64,000 nucleotides of DNA from Kaistella palustris DSM 21579 (GTDB lineage Bacteria; Bacteroidota; Bacteroidia; Flavobacteriales; Weeksellaceae). Shown here in pieces: positions 52,915 through 62,418 of this stretch. The notes below the pieces were generated by a model, which had not been told where the DNA came from, made no database searches, and saw nothing but the letters and a program-made list of their open reading frames with translations. The DNA lies in contig NZ_AULL01000016.1 of NCBI RefSeq assembly GCF_000422265.1, forward strand, positions 248,001 through 312,000, written 5' to 3'. The first letter of the stretch is position 1. Each line of letters begins with the position of its first letter. Made by a program: the position numbers and the translations under genes.

Positions 52915-55900
52915 ATGATTAACCCCATAGAACGAATCACCCAAAATCGCATTATCAAACTGTTCACTGAGCAATTGGATTATATCTTTTATGGTGATTG
53001 GGAAGATCGTCTCAATAACAGCAATATAGAACCAACATATCTTCGGAAATTTTTACAGAAGAAAGAATATTCCGACACTATAGTAGAAAAAGCGATTACA
53101 GAATTAACGCAGTTAGCCAGTTCCAATACTGGCAATTTATATGAGCGAAATCAAAAGATGTACAATCTTCTGCGTTATGGCGTGAAGGCGCGTCCGGAAT
53201 TGGGGGAGCAGTTTGAAACTATTTTCCCGATTGATTGGAAGAATTGGGAAGAGAATGAATTTGGAATTGCTGAAGAAGTAACGCTGTATAATCATCACAA
53301 TCGCCGTCCGGATTTAGTGCTCTACATCAACGGAATCGCTTTTGGCGTTCTGGAATTAAAAAGAGGAACCGTAGATATTGCGGAAAGTATCCGTCAGAAT
53401 ATTTCGAATCAACAGGAACTGTTTTCACAAAGATTTTTTACGACGGTTCAAATGATTTTGGCGGGAAACAATACCCAGGGTTTACGCTACGGAACCATAG
53501 AAACACCCGAAAAATATTATCTTTCCTGGAAAGAAGATGAGCAGGATAATGATGATTACAAACTTGATAAATACCTTAAGAAATTATGTGAGAAATCCCG
53601 CATCATCGATTTGCTCTACAACGGCGTTATCTATGATGCCGGAATAAAAAAATTACCACGTCCGCATCAATATTTTGGTTTAAAAGCAGCGCAGGAATTT
53701 ATAAAACGCAGAGAATGTGGAATTATCTGGCATACGCAAGGTTCGGGAAAATCTCTGATGATGGTGATGATCGGAAAATGGATTTTAGAAAACATCCCGA
53801 ATTCCCGAATTGTCATCTTAACCGACCGTACGGAATTAGACGATCAAATTGAGCGAGTTTTTAATGATGTTGGTGAAACCGATATTGCAAAAACGAAATC
53901 GGGAAAGGAATTGATGCATTATTTGCAGGCTTCTAAACCGCGATTAATCTGTTCTTTGATTCACAAGTTTGGGAATAAAGGGGAAGCAGATTTTGATGTC
54001 TTCATTAAAGAATTAAAAGATAATCCGATTACGACACAAGGTGAAATATTCGTTTTTGTAGATGAGTGTCACCGTACGCAAAGTGGGAAACTCAATGAAG
54101 CCATGAAAGCCATTTTGCATAATGCAGTTTTTATTGGTTTTACCGGAACGCCTTTATTGAAAGTGGATAAGAAAACAACGATGGATGTGTTCGGACGATA
54201 TATTCATACCTATAAATTCAATGAAGCCGTTGAAGATGGCGTGGTAAAAGATTTAATGTATGAGGGAAGACAGATTGATCAAAAATTGACTTCCCAGAAA
54301 AAAGTAGATGAATGGTTTAATATCAAAACAAAGGGACTGAATGATTTCCAACGTAATGAGTTAAAAAAGAAATGGGGAACCATGCAAAATGTATTGAGTT
54401 CAAAAGGACGCATGGAGAAAATTGTGGCAGACATTGTCGTTGATTTTAGCACCAAAGCGCGTTTAGCCACTCAAAATGGAAATGCGATATTGGTAGCAGG
54501 AAGTATTTATGAAGCTGCTAAATATTACAGTCTGTTTCTTCAGACAGAATTAAAAGGAAAATGTGCGCTGGTCACTTCCTACAATCCTAACGCGAGCGAT
54601 ATTTCAAAAGAAGATACCGGTGCAGAAACAGAAACCGACAAAGAATTTATTTATAAAATCTACACTGAATTATTAGAAAACGTAAGTGCGACAGGCAATA
54701 AATCAAAAACAGAAACCTACGAGTCTGATGTAAAAGAACTTTTCCGAAAGCAACCCGCTAAGATGAAATTGCTGATTGTAGTTTCAAAATTATTAACGGG
54801 CTTTGATGCGCCACCTTGCAGTTATATTTACATCGATAAAAAGATGCAGGATCATACTTTGTTTCAGGCTATTTGCCGCGTAAACCGTTTGGATACGGAG
54901 GATAAAGATTACGGATATATCGTAGATTATATGGAATTATTTGGAAACGTAACCGATGCAATTGATGTTTACACTTCCGAATTAGATAGTGAGGGTTTTA
55001 CAAAAGAAGACGTTTCTATCCAATTAAAAGACCGTTTGAAAGTAGCGGCAGATCGTTTGGAAGTCGCTTTGGAAACCGTTGAAGCCTTGTGTGAAAATGT
55101 CCCCAATAAGAAAACAGATTTAGATTTCATTAAATATTTCTGTGGAAATACAGAAAATCCGGATGATTTAAAATCAAATGAATATAAACGGATGGCTTTA
55201 TATAAAGCAATTGTCGAATATATTCGTGCTTTTGCTAATATGACTACCGATTTTGAACTGGCTGGTTATCAGGAAAAGGAAATTAGATATTTTAAAGATC
55301 GTTTGGACTTCTATCTAAATGTTCGCGAAGTCATAAGGATCGCAAGCAATGAAATCATCGATTTGAAAGTATATGAAGCAGATATGCGTTTCTTATTGGA
55401 TACGTATATCCGTGCGGAAGAATCCGAAGTTATTTCCCCATTTGAAGAAATTTCATTACTGGATTTAATGGAAACCGATATGGACAAAGCGATTGATTCT
55501 TTACCTAAATCTGTGAAAGGAAACAAAGAAGCTGTTGCTGAAATTATTGAAAATAATGTGAGAAGTAAAATTGTAGAAGATCATTTGCTGGATCCTAAAT
55601 ATTTCGAGGAAATGTCGGTGCTTTTAACTGAACTCATCGAGGCAAGAAAACGTGATTCCATTCTATATCAGGAATATTTACTGAAAATGGCGGAGTTGAT
55701 TCGCATGGTGAATAAAGGTCAGAAAGACGATATTCCAAAATCATTGAATACGAAAGGGAAAGTTGCTTTATACCATACTTTAGAAGACGAAGAATTGGCG
55801 CTGGTTTGTGATCGCGAAGTTCAATATGCAAAAATGGAAGGTTTTAGAGATAATCTAATGAAGCAAAGGAAAGTTAAAAAGGCAATTAAGCGAATTGTTA

Positions 55901-55962
55901 AAGATGATGCTTTAGCAGAACAGGTTTATCAGATTATTGAACAGAATAAAGAAGATTATTAA
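52915..55962 (+). CDS. hsdR: Type I restriction-modification system, restriction subunit HsdR
   Basis: 1015 residues. N-terminal endonuclease domain with RRPDLVLY and GVLELKRG (PD...E-x-K, about 130-150). The SF2 translocase has HTQGSGKSL (Walker A, about 276-284), DECHRTQSG (motif II, about 383), FTGTPL (motif III) and late QAICRVNR (motif VI). The C-terminal helical part binds HsdM/S. It translocates unmethylated foreign DNA and cuts at a distance. Separated from hsdS by about 4.9 kb of helicase and RAYT. Confidence 0.95.
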   Translation: MINPIERITQNRIIKLFTEQLDYIFYGDWEDRLNNSNIEPTYLRKFLQKKEYSDTIVEKAITELTQLASSNTGNLYERNQKMYNLLRYGVKARPELGEQFETIFPIDWKNWEENEFGIAEEVTLYNHHNRRPDLVLYINGIAFGVLELKRGTVDIAESIRQNISNQQELFSQRFFTTVQMILAGNNTQGLRYGTIETPEKYYLSWKEDEQDNDDYKLDKYLKKLCEKSRIIDLLYNGVIYDAGIKKLPRPHQYFGLKAAQEFIKRRECGIIWHTQGSGKSLMMVMIGKWILENIPNSRIVILTDRTELDDQIERVFNDVGETDIAKTKSGKELMHYLQASKPRLICSLIHKFGNKGEADFDVFIKELKDNPITTQGEIFVFVDECHRTQSGKLNEAMKAILHNAVFIGFTGTPLLKVDKKTTMDVFGRYIHTYKFNEAVEDGVVKDLMYEGRQIDQKLTSQKKVDEWFNIKTKGLNDFQRNELKKKWGTMQNVLSSKGRMEKIVADIVVDFSTKARLATQNGNAILVAGSIYEAAKYYSLFLQTELKGKCALVTSYNPNASDISKEDTGAETETDKEFIYKIYTELLENVSATGNKSKTETYESDVKELFRKQPAKMKLLIVVSKLLTGFDAPPCSYIYIDKKMQDHTLFQAICRVNRLDTEDKDYGYIVDYMELFGNVTDAIDVYTSELDSEGFTKEDVSIQLKDRLKVAADRLEVALETVEALCENVPNKKTDLDFIKYFCGNTENPDDLKSNEYKRMALYKAIVEYIRAFANMTTDFELAGYQEKEIRYFKDRLDFYLNVREVIRIASNEIIDLKVYEADMRFLLDTYIRAEESEVISPFEEISLLDLMETDMDKAIDSLPKSVKGNKEAVAEIIENNVRSKIVEDHLLDPKYFEEMSVLLTELIEARKRDSILYQEYLLKMAELIRMVNKGQKDDIPKSLNTKGKVALYHTLEDEELALVCDREVQYAKMEGFRDNLMKQRKVKKAIKRIVKDDALAEQVYQIIEQNKEDY

Positions 55963-55963
55963 A

Positions 55964-56659
55964 ATGCGGACAGAGCATTTACAAATTGGAGATCTGGAGG
56001 TTGAGGTAAAATTTAAACCTATCAAAAATCTGCATTTAAGCGTTCATCCGCCTTATGGAAAAGTGACGGTTTCTTCTCCGGAGTATTTTGATCTGGAGAA
56101 AGTTCATGTTTATCTCACCACGAAAATCGGATGGATCAAGCGCGAACAAAAAAAAATCGCCAATCAGGAAAGAGAAGGTGAGAAATTAATGATTACAAGG
56201 GAAAGTCATTATTTTCTCGGGAAAAGATATTTGCTAAAAGTTACGGAAGCCAAAAGAGCCTATGTTGAAATTCATCATCACGTAATAGAGCTCTTTTCTC
56301 CTGCGCATTATACCACTGCACAGAAACAAAAACAACTTGACAATTGGTACCGAAAAGAATTAAATACGGTATTAGGTAAACTGTTAACACATCATTTAAG
56401 GATCATGAATCTTACGGTTGATACATACAGTGTGCGTAAGATGAAAACCAAATGGGGTAGTTGTAATAATGAAAACAGAACGCTGAATTTTAATATTGAA
56501 CTCATCAAAAAGCCCATAGAATGCATCGAATATATTGTTGTGCATGAACTGGTTCATTTATTAGAAAGAAATCACAACAAGAATTTCATCATTTTAATGG
56601 ATCGCTATTTACCTAACTGGCGAACTCAGAAAAAAATCTTAAATGATTTACCCCTCTAA
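55964..56659 (+). CDS. YgjP-type (DUF45/M48-like) metallopeptidase
   Basis: 231 residues from the ATG one base after the hsdR stop; a longer frame overlaps hsdR. It has the YgjP-like core: VRKMKTKWGSCN, TLNFNIELIKKP, and the zinc motif HELVHLLERNHNKNF (HExxH, about 193-197, plus a second His). Genes of this family commonly follow hsdR in type I loci, where their role is unknown. The one-base spacing indicates the same operon. Confidence 0.88.
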   Translation: MRTEHLQIGDLEVEVKFKPIKNLHLSVHPPYGKVTVSSPEYFDLEKVHVYLTTKIGWIKREQKKIANQEREGEKLMITRESHYFLGKRYLLKVTEAKRAYVEIHHHVIELFSPAHYTTAQKQKQLDNWYRKELNTVLGKLLTHHLRIMNLTVDTYSVRKMKTKWGSCNNENRTLNFNIELIKKPIECIEYIVVHELVHLLERNHNKNFIILMDRYLPNWRTQKKILNDLPL

Positions 56660-56718
56660 CTAAACTACCCTATTTTGGCGTAGTCACTTTCCATCTTTGT
56701 AAAAATAAATCACAAAGC

Positions 56719-58380
56719 ATGGAAACAAAAGTTACTTTTAAGGCGATAGACTGTATTGAGAATATTTACAATTTATCCAAAGGCAGCCACCTGAGCGCGT
56801 CTTTTTTTGAAGCAGCAAGAAGCGATCTGGCTTTGCTTTCTCCCTATTTAAAGTTGACTGATATCGAAACCGTTTTGTTTGCAAATGCATTTGTAACCTG
56901 GTTTTCTGATTCTTCTTTTACCAAAGTTTTTGAGCATTTCGGCATGACCAGTTTTCAGGTGCTGAAGTACCGCGAATCCATCGATGTTTTATACCAGAGA
57001 AATCTTTTGATGAATAAAGAAAGCCGTAAAAAACAAATTACGTCTTATGAACTTTCGCAGTCCATTATCAACATTATTTCTAAGAATGAACCGCTTAAAA
57101 TTCATAAAAAAGGAGAGTCTGTAGCGGAGAAAAACTTCGTGGATTTACTCGAAGAATTCGACGCAATGAGCGACCAGCTGGATTCCAATATCATTCATGC
57201 CTTTGATTTTCAGGAATATATTTTAACGCTTTGTGACGAAAATTTAGAAATGCCCATTTTCAGGGAGATTAAAAATTACCAACTCGACACGTTCGAGACC
57301 TATTTCTTTTTAGAGGCCATTTGGGATGCGATCAATGTGGGAGATAATGATTTCAACACCAACATTCAGTCTACCGTTAATGATTATTACAGGAAAAAAA
57401 GCCACGCCTTAACGTATATAAAGAAAATAGTGAACAAAGAAACCAAACTGACGAAGCTGGGTTTAATTGAGATTTCCAATGAAAACTTCATGAGTAAACC
57501 TCATGCAAAACTGACCCCTAAAGTAGCCGGTTTCTTGCAGGAACATCACGATTTATTAATTGATAATGTTTCAGGTACTCATTCCAAATTGCTAAAACCC
57601 AAAGATATTCAACAGAAAAAATTGTTTTTCAGTGAAGTGGAAAATACGCAGTTAAGTCAGATCTCCCATATTTTGGAAGAGAAAAAATTCATTGAGATGC
57701 AAATCCGGTTGCAAGAAAAATCGATGCCTGTAGGAATTACTGCAATTTTCCACGGCGTTCCCGGCACAGGTAAAACAGAAAGTGTTTATCAGATTGCCAA
57801 AGAAACGGGAAGAAGTATTTTTAAAGTTGATATTTCTGAAACCAAAAGCATGTGGTTTGGGGAAAGTCAGAAATTGGTAAAGAAGATTTTCACGCAATAT
57901 GAAGAGATGAAACGCTCCGAAGAACTCTGCCCGATCTTGCTTTTTAATGAAGCCGACGCGATTATTGGCAAAAGGAAATCCGCCGGAAGCAGCAATGTTG
58001 CAGACACCGAAAATGCCATTCAGAATATTATTTTAGAGGAAATGGAAAAGTTTGAAGGGATTCTTTTTGCCACGACCAATTTGGTAGAAAATATGGATGC
58101 CGCTTTTGAACGGCGGTTTTTATTTAAAGTAAAATTTGCGCAACCTTCCGAGGAAAATGCTGCAAAAATCTGGCGGGAGAAACTGCCGTTTCTTACAGAA
58201 AAAGAAAGCTTGAAATTAGCAGAAAACTATAATTTCTCAGGCGGTGAAATGGAAAATATCGCCCGGAAAGTGACGATGCATGAGTTACTGCAGGAAGATC
58301 AACTGACTTTCAAATCAATTGAAAAATTATGTAGTCAGGAAAAATGGAGCAGCAAGACGGGTAATAAAATTGGATTCTAA
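56719..58380 (+). CDS. AAA+ ATPase (ATP-binding protein)
   Basis: 553 residues. An N-terminal ~320-residue helical region without recognised motifs is followed by one AAA+ module: GVPGTGKTE (Walker A, about 345-353), ILLFNEADAI (Walker B with an Asn-Glu-Ala-Asp variant of DEAD/DExx), FATTNL (sensor 1) and ERRFLFKVKF (arginine-finger region). Proteins of this size are classed as ATP-binding AAA proteins; in this place it may act with the restriction system or the metallopeptidase gene 59 bp upstream. Function unproven. Confidence 0.75.
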   Translation: METKVTFKAIDCIENIYNLSKGSHLSASFFEAARSDLALLSPYLKLTDIETVLFANAFVTWFSDSSFTKVFEHFGMTSFQVLKYRESIDVLYQRNLLMNKESRKKQITSYELSQSIINIISKNEPLKIHKKGESVAEKNFVDLLEEFDAMSDQLDSNIIHAFDFQEYILTLCDENLEMPIFREIKNYQLDTFETYFFLEAIWDAINVGDNDFNTNIQSTVNDYYRKKSHALTYIKKIVNKETKLTKLGLIEISNENFMSKPHAKLTPKVAGFLQEHHDLLIDNVSGTHSKLLKPKDIQQKKLFFSEVENTQLSQISHILEEKKFIEMQIRLQEKSMPVGITAIFHGVPGTGKTESVYQIAKETGRSIFKVDISETKSMWFGESQKLVKKIFTQYEEMKRSEELCPILLFNEADAIIGKRKSAGSSNVADTENAIQNIILEEMEKFEGILFATTNLVENMDAAFERRFLFKVKFAQPSEENAAKIWREKLPFLTEKESLKLAENYNFSGGEMENIARKVTMHELLQEDQLTFKSIEKLCSQEKWSSKTGNKIGF

Positions 58381-58387
58381 AACACAA

Positions 58388-58591
58388 ATGATGAAAAAAA
58401 TATTTAAGGCCTACTTTGAAGGAGTTCCAGAAATAAATAAGGAGAGAAAATTAACTTGGGCAATGTTCCTTCCAAAATTTACGGATAACGAAATGTTGAT
58501 CATTTTGAAAGTTATGATTCTTTTAATCCCACTATTGGTGATTTCTTTTTTGATGTCTGTTTTTATTACAGTGATTTTTAGAATTTCATAA
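58388..58591 (+). CDS. Small single-TM protein
   Basis: 67 residues, 7 bp after the AAA+ gene. Basic N-terminal part (MMKKIFKAYFEG, NKERKLTW), then a long hydrophobic helix (VMILLIPLLVISFLMSVFITV). It is likely an inner-membrane protein. Two adjacent ATGs occur. The leader AAAACACAAATGATGAAAA is nearly identical to one at 62199. No family recognised. Confidence 0.5.
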   Translation: MMKKIFKAYFEGVPEINKERKLTWAMFLPKFTDNEMLIILKVMILLIPLLVISFLMSVFITVIFRIS

Positions 58592-58626
58592 TAGATAACT
58601 GCCTTTTTAATCTTAAAAAACAAATC

Positions 58627-58859
58627 ATGTCACAGGTAATATATATCGGAATTAAATTAATAAAAATTCCAACAGATAATCCTTATCAATTCTTAATTTC
58701 AGATAATGCAGGTATTTCCTGGGATATCATCTTTGAAGGCTCAGATCTTTTAGGAGAATTTTTTGAACTGGGAAATAAAGGTTTTACTTTTTTGCTAAAA
58801 CTTCAACTGGGAAATTTCGCTCGGATACGGAAGGTAGTACTTGGTCGAGGATAGGGTAA
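58627..58859 (+). pseudogene. BNR/Asp-box-like small protein gene with frameshift
   Basis: The first frame gives MSQVIYIGIKLIKIPTDNP...SDNAGISWDIIFEG, which matches the start of the protein at 60417 and has an Asp-box (S-x-D-x-G-x-x-W). After about 58790 the similarity jumps to another frame (TSTGKFRSDTEGSTWSRIG, a second Asp-box), ending at 58859. A single-base indel in the A/T run near 58788-58800 explains it. Either a decayed gene or a sequencing error. Confidence 0.6.
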
Positions 58860-58980
58860 AAAAACCATGAACAAAAATTAATTACAATTGAGGATTACAT
58901 TCTCGTCTTAAAGAGGGATAAAGGAGAAGTAACATAAATGAAATATTAATAATTAAACGTAATTTTAAAAAAAAAATAAT

Positions 58981-59667
58981 ATGACATTAGAGAAATTTAA
59001 TTTGGCTGAAAAAGAAAATGATCAACAGTTTATAGGTGAAAAAGTAATTTTGGACGGTATTGTAGATTATGAGCAATACCAAAATTCATCCCCTAAAATT
59101 CTTTGGATTTTAAAAGAAGCAAACAGTGGTGATGCTGATTGGAATATGCGTGACGCACTTAATAATTTAAAAAATTCTTCTGGAAAAGGTTTAACTGATG
59201 GTTGGGCGAATACTTTCACTTCAATTGTATATACCACAAACGGTATTTTTACCGGTGAAGATTGGGATTCGATGGGAAATTTTAATGAAGATCAATCCAT
59301 TATTGATGTAATGCAAAAAATAGCCTATATCAATGTAAAGAAAGTACCTGGTGGAAGTCAGGCAGACTGGAATTTGATTAAACAATACTATTCTGAAAAT
59401 AAAATTGGACTACATCAACAAATAAAATTAATAAATCCTGAAATCATCATTTTTGGAGGAACTTATAATTTTTTCGATGATGATTTTTTTGACTTATTTG
59501 GCGAACTTGAATCAAATGTCGAAAATAGTTCTTTGCATATTTATCAAAACAAAAATTATTTACTTCTAAATGCATACCACCCTAATAATCGCGCAATAAA
59601 GCATTCTACTTATTGTAATTTGATTTTGGAGGCGGTCAAAGATTGGCAAATAAAATACAAAAAGTAA
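58981..59667 (+). CDS. Uracil-DNA-glycosylase-superfamily-like protein
   Basis: 228 residues, soluble. The order of motifs resembles the UDG fold: KILWILKEANSG (strand plus loop), IAYINVKKVPGG, PEIIIFGGTYNFF, and a late YLLLNAYHPNNR with the family's His-Pro loop. The canonical water-activating Asp motif (GxDPY/GEAPG) is not present, so base-excision activity is uncertain. Stands alone among small accessory genes behind the restriction island; low GC. May be an orphan effector or defence gene. Confidence 0.6.
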   Translation: MTLEKFNLAEKENDQQFIGEKVILDGIVDYEQYQNSSPKILWILKEANSGDADWNMRDALNNLKNSSGKGLTDGWANTFTSIVYTTNGIFTGEDWDSMGNFNEDQSIIDVMQKIAYINVKKVPGGSQADWNLIKQYYSENKIGLHQQIKLINPEIIIFGGTYNFFDDDFFDLFGELESNVENSSLHIYQNKNYLLLNAYHPNNRAIKHSTYCNLILEAVKDWQIKYKK

Positions 59668-59668
59668 T

Positions 59669-60219
59669 CTATAATCTAAGCCACTCCCGAAGTGGCTTTC
59701 TTCTTTTTAATAATAAAAGAACTACTTCCGTAAAAGTAGGAATTTCATTAAAAATAAAAGGTAGAATTGGATTTTCATTTTTGTCAATAATTCCATACTT
59801 TACTTTTCCTCGAATATTTTTTCCGATAGCAAAAAGAGAATTTCCCAAATGTTGCCCTTTCAGATAATGAGCAGGAATTTGAAAGTTACCATCTCGATTT
59901 ATAAAGCCAAATTTCTTTCCGTTGCTGCTGACACACGCGAATCCATTTTGAAAAGTGGCGACTTCTTCAAATTCTTTATCATTGATTTCAATATTATCAA
60001 AACTGTAGGTTTCCATTTGTAATTTTTCCGGCCCCAAAAGTGCTGATTAAACGCGGGAATAATCTCTTCATAAATCGGTGGAACAATCCTTCTGAAATCA
60101 TTTGTAATAAAACCAAATAATCCATTTGAAGAATAGATGACTAGATCTTCAGGAAGTGACAAGTTTGTTAACGATGCTGGTGACTCCAGTCTTTCGATTT
60201 TTAAAACCGGGTATTTCAT
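59669..60219 (-). pseudogene. WG-repeat protein gene, frameshifted
   Basis: Two overlapping minus-strand frames form one WG-repeat protein. The N-terminal part (60219 leftward: YSSNGLFGFITNDFRRIVPPIYEEIIPAFNQ) ends in nonsense. Similarity continues in the other frame (FACVSSNGKKFGFINRDGN, GKVKYGIIDKNENPILPFIFNEI). The switch occurs near 60030, at a GGGG/AAAAA homopolymer. Suggests gene decay or a sequencing indel. The C terminus may also be cut. Confidence 0.65.
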
Positions 60220-60416
60220 TTTTCTTCAAAAATAACCTTCAAATGCGACAGGGTAAGTCATTTTAACAGTAATTTTTTTTCTAAATATTTATTTTAAAGC
60301 GTCATTGTTTGTCTTAATCGCTATCTAAATTTGTTTCAACTTTTAAAGCAGATAAGATTTTAATTAATTTGAGTTTTTAAAAAAGAGGAAAAATTTAGCA
60401 ATCGGAGAATAAAAAT
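60220..60416. other. A/T-rich divergent spacer
   Basis: Between the WG-repeat gene and the Asp-box gene. A possible TAAATTTG box at 60326-60333 with an upstream ATTG could serve the rightward gene; nothing else is seen. Confidence 0.35.
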
Positions 60417-60716
60417 ATGCCGCAACTTATAAAATTTAAAGGTACCTTCATCAAAATCTGCCCTTCGAATCCTGGTTATTTGCTGCAGTCGCTGGACCGC
60501 GGAAAGTCGTGGCTGGTCCTTTACAACGGAACGTTTTGTATGAATTCAATAATGGAAATTATGGCTGATAATAACATCATTCTTTTGGATTGCAACAAAG
60601 GATTTTTCATTTCAAAGTCCGGAGTTTTCTGGACGAAAATTAAAGATATTAAGCAACTTGAAGAGTTAGGGACGTGTTACGGAAACCGACCGTCTGAAAT
60701 TGAAAATGCTAATTAA
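60417..60716 (+). CDS. BNR/Asp-box-like small protein
   Basis: 99 residues, soluble. The N-terminal KFKGTFIKICPSNPGYLLQS and an Asp-box (SLDRGKSWLVLY) followed by a second, weaker one (SKSGVFWTKI) suggest two propeller-type hairpins. Paralogue of the frameshifted gene at 58627 (same start, same spacing). Small stand-alone copies of such repeats in accessory regions may be immunity-like or orphan fragments; function unknown. Confidence 0.55.
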   Translation: MPQLIKFKGTFIKICPSNPGYLLQSLDRGKSWLVLYNGTFCMNSIMEIMADNNIILLDCNKGFFISKSGVFWTKIKDIKQLEELGTCYGNRPSEIENAN

Positions 60717-60746
60717 ATATGATCCGCTGAAAACAATATAAATGCT

Positions 60747-61196
60747 ATGAAAATGATCAACCTAATCGCTGAGTTTAAACAAAAAATCCTTCAAATTCAA
60801 AACACGGATTCACTCGATGACGTAAAAGATCTTGAACTTTATGAATTTGAAATGATCGATGCCATTTTTGAGTATGGACTAAAAAATAAGTATTCTACCG
60901 AAGGATTCCCTGGAAAATACCATAAACTCTTTGAAACTGAAGACGAAAATTGTCAGGATTTTCTGAGTTATGACGTAAAATCGTATTACGTGTACAAAAT
61001 CGCGCTGCAACACGAGGATGTTTTCAAAATGCTGAAAATCTATTTTAATGATCCCGATGTTGATTATCAAGACGAAAACTGTAAAGAAGATATTTTAGTG
61101 AGTCTTAAAATCCTGGAAACTGAAGGCGTTAATTTGACCTTTAATCCTGAAAGTTCTGGAAATATTCCCGTCTTTAGACCGAAGCTTCCGGGGTAA
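60747..61196 (+). CDS. Hypothetical acidic protein
   Basis: 149 residues, mainly helical and strongly acidic, no signal peptide. The segment DVFKMLKIYFNDPDVDYQDENCKEDILVSLKILETEG looks like one ankyrin-type helix-loop-helix, but a single repeat is not enough for a family call. It starts 30 bp after the Asp-box gene on the same strand and may share its transcript. Codon use is normal for the region. Confidence 0.5.
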   Translation: MKMINLIAEFKQKILQIQNTDSLDDVKDLELYEFEMIDAIFEYGLKNKYSTEGFPGKYHKLFETEDENCQDFLSYDVKSYYVYKIALQHEDVFKMLKIYFNDPDVDYQDENCKEDILVSLKILETEGVNLTFNPESSGNIPVFRPKLPG

Positions 61197-61275
61197 AAAT
61201 TAAAGTTTTTTAATTACTTAAACGCCATATAATGTCGTTCAGCTTCGGTATCTTCGCTTCATAATTTAAAACACT

Positions 61276-62199
61276 ATGGCCACAAAAGAACAGATGCTCC
61301 GCTTAAAGTTTATTGAAGAATTCCTGAGAAGGAGAAAAGATAAAGGTGCTTCATTTGAAGAACTCAATGATTATCTGACCAGGAAATACGAAGATAAAGA
61401 CATCGAAGAAGAAAAACTGAAGTTTACAAAACGGACTTTTCTTCGCGACAAGGCAACGATTTCAGAAGTTTTTGGAATCGAAATTTTGTACCGGCGTTCT
61501 ACCAATACGTATGCAATTGCTTCCGATGAAATCGATGGTGAGCAGGAAAATGTTTTTGATAATCTGCTTTTGGTAGAAGCCTACCGGGAAGTGAAAGGCC
61601 GGAAAGATGTCATGTTTTTTGAGCAGAGAAAATCCCGCGGACTGCATTGGCTGAACGGTTTGGTTCACGCTATTACGCACCAGAAAATCATCGCTTTAAA
61701 TTACACCAAATTCTGGGAAGGAATTCCGTATAAAAAAACGGTTGAACCCTATGCGTTGAAGGAATTCCGCAACAGATGGTATTTATTGGCAAATGAATGG
61801 GACGGCAAGGATTTCTTTTTAAAGACTTTTGGTTTAGACCGCATTTCAGATTTAGAGATTTCCGGCTCCTCCTTTAAAAGAGAAAACATTGAAGTGGGCG
61901 AAATATTTATGAACTCTTTCGGCATCATCTCCGCCGATGAGCAGAAACCTGAAGAAATTGTTTTATCGTTTGATGCGGAGCAGGGTCAGTACATTAAAAC
62001 GCTTCCAATGCATCATTCCCAATCGGTTTTGATAGATAATGACGAAGAATACAGGATTCAGCTGACGCTCGTTCCGACCTATGATTTTGAACGCGAAGTG
62101 CTTTCGCACGGAGAACGGGTGAAAATTATCTCACCTCAGAGTTTCCGCGAACATCTTTTTGATGAGGTTAAAAACATGCTGAAAAATTATAAAAAGTAA
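61276..62199 (+). CDS. WYL-domain transcriptional regulator
   Basis: 307 residues. An N-terminal winged helix-turn-helix-like region (about 1-70, KDKGASFEELNDYLTRKY) is followed by a WYL domain (ITHQKIIALNYTKFW ... EPYALKEFRNRWYLLANEW) and a C-terminal WCX-like extension. WYL proteins bind nucleic-acid-type ligands and regulate defence or DNA-repair genes. Close to the restriction island and small accessory genes; a regulatory link to them is only suggested by position. Confidence 0.85.
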   Translation: MATKEQMLRLKFIEEFLRRRKDKGASFEELNDYLTRKYEDKDIEEEKLKFTKRTFLRDKATISEVFGIEILYRRSTNTYAIASDEIDGEQENVFDNLLLVEAYREVKGRKDVMFFEQRKSRGLHWLNGLVHAITHQKIIALNYTKFWEGIPYKKTVEPYALKEFRNRWYLLANEWDGKDFFLKTFGLDRISDLEISGSSFKRENIEVGEIFMNSFGIISADEQKPEEIVLSFDAEQGQYIKTLPMHHSQSVLIDNDEEYRIQLTLVPTYDFEREVLSHGERVKIISPQSFREHLFDEVKNMLKNYKK

Positions 62200-62207
62200 A
62201 AACACAA

Positions 62208-62409
62208 ATGATGAAAATAAATGTATTTCAATGGTTTCAAACCGTTATTAAAGAAGATAACCGATATTATTGCACATAGAAAAATGTGCTCTGCGGTGAA
62301 CACAATTTCCAGATTACAGTATGGTTGCGGTGTTCACTGTTTCAGGAAAATTCATTTAAACTTTTCAAACAAGATTTTTCTTTTAAATACCGCATTACAA
62401 AAATCGTAA
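62208..62409 (+). pseudogene. Possible gene remnant
   Basis: An ATGATG start with the same leader as the ORF at 58388 opens MMKINVFQWFQTVIKEDNRYYC and then meets a stop. Plausible coding sequence continues in other frames (CSAVNTISRLQYG; FKYRITKIVTDKY). May be a decayed small gene between the WYL regulator gene and the hydrolase gene, or chance. Confidence 0.3.
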
Positions 62410-62418
62410 CAGATAAAT

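Noticed and set aside
44196-58591. Prophage or integrative conjugative element
   Set aside because: No integrase, relaxase, capsid or att repeats were found; the block looks like a defence island only.
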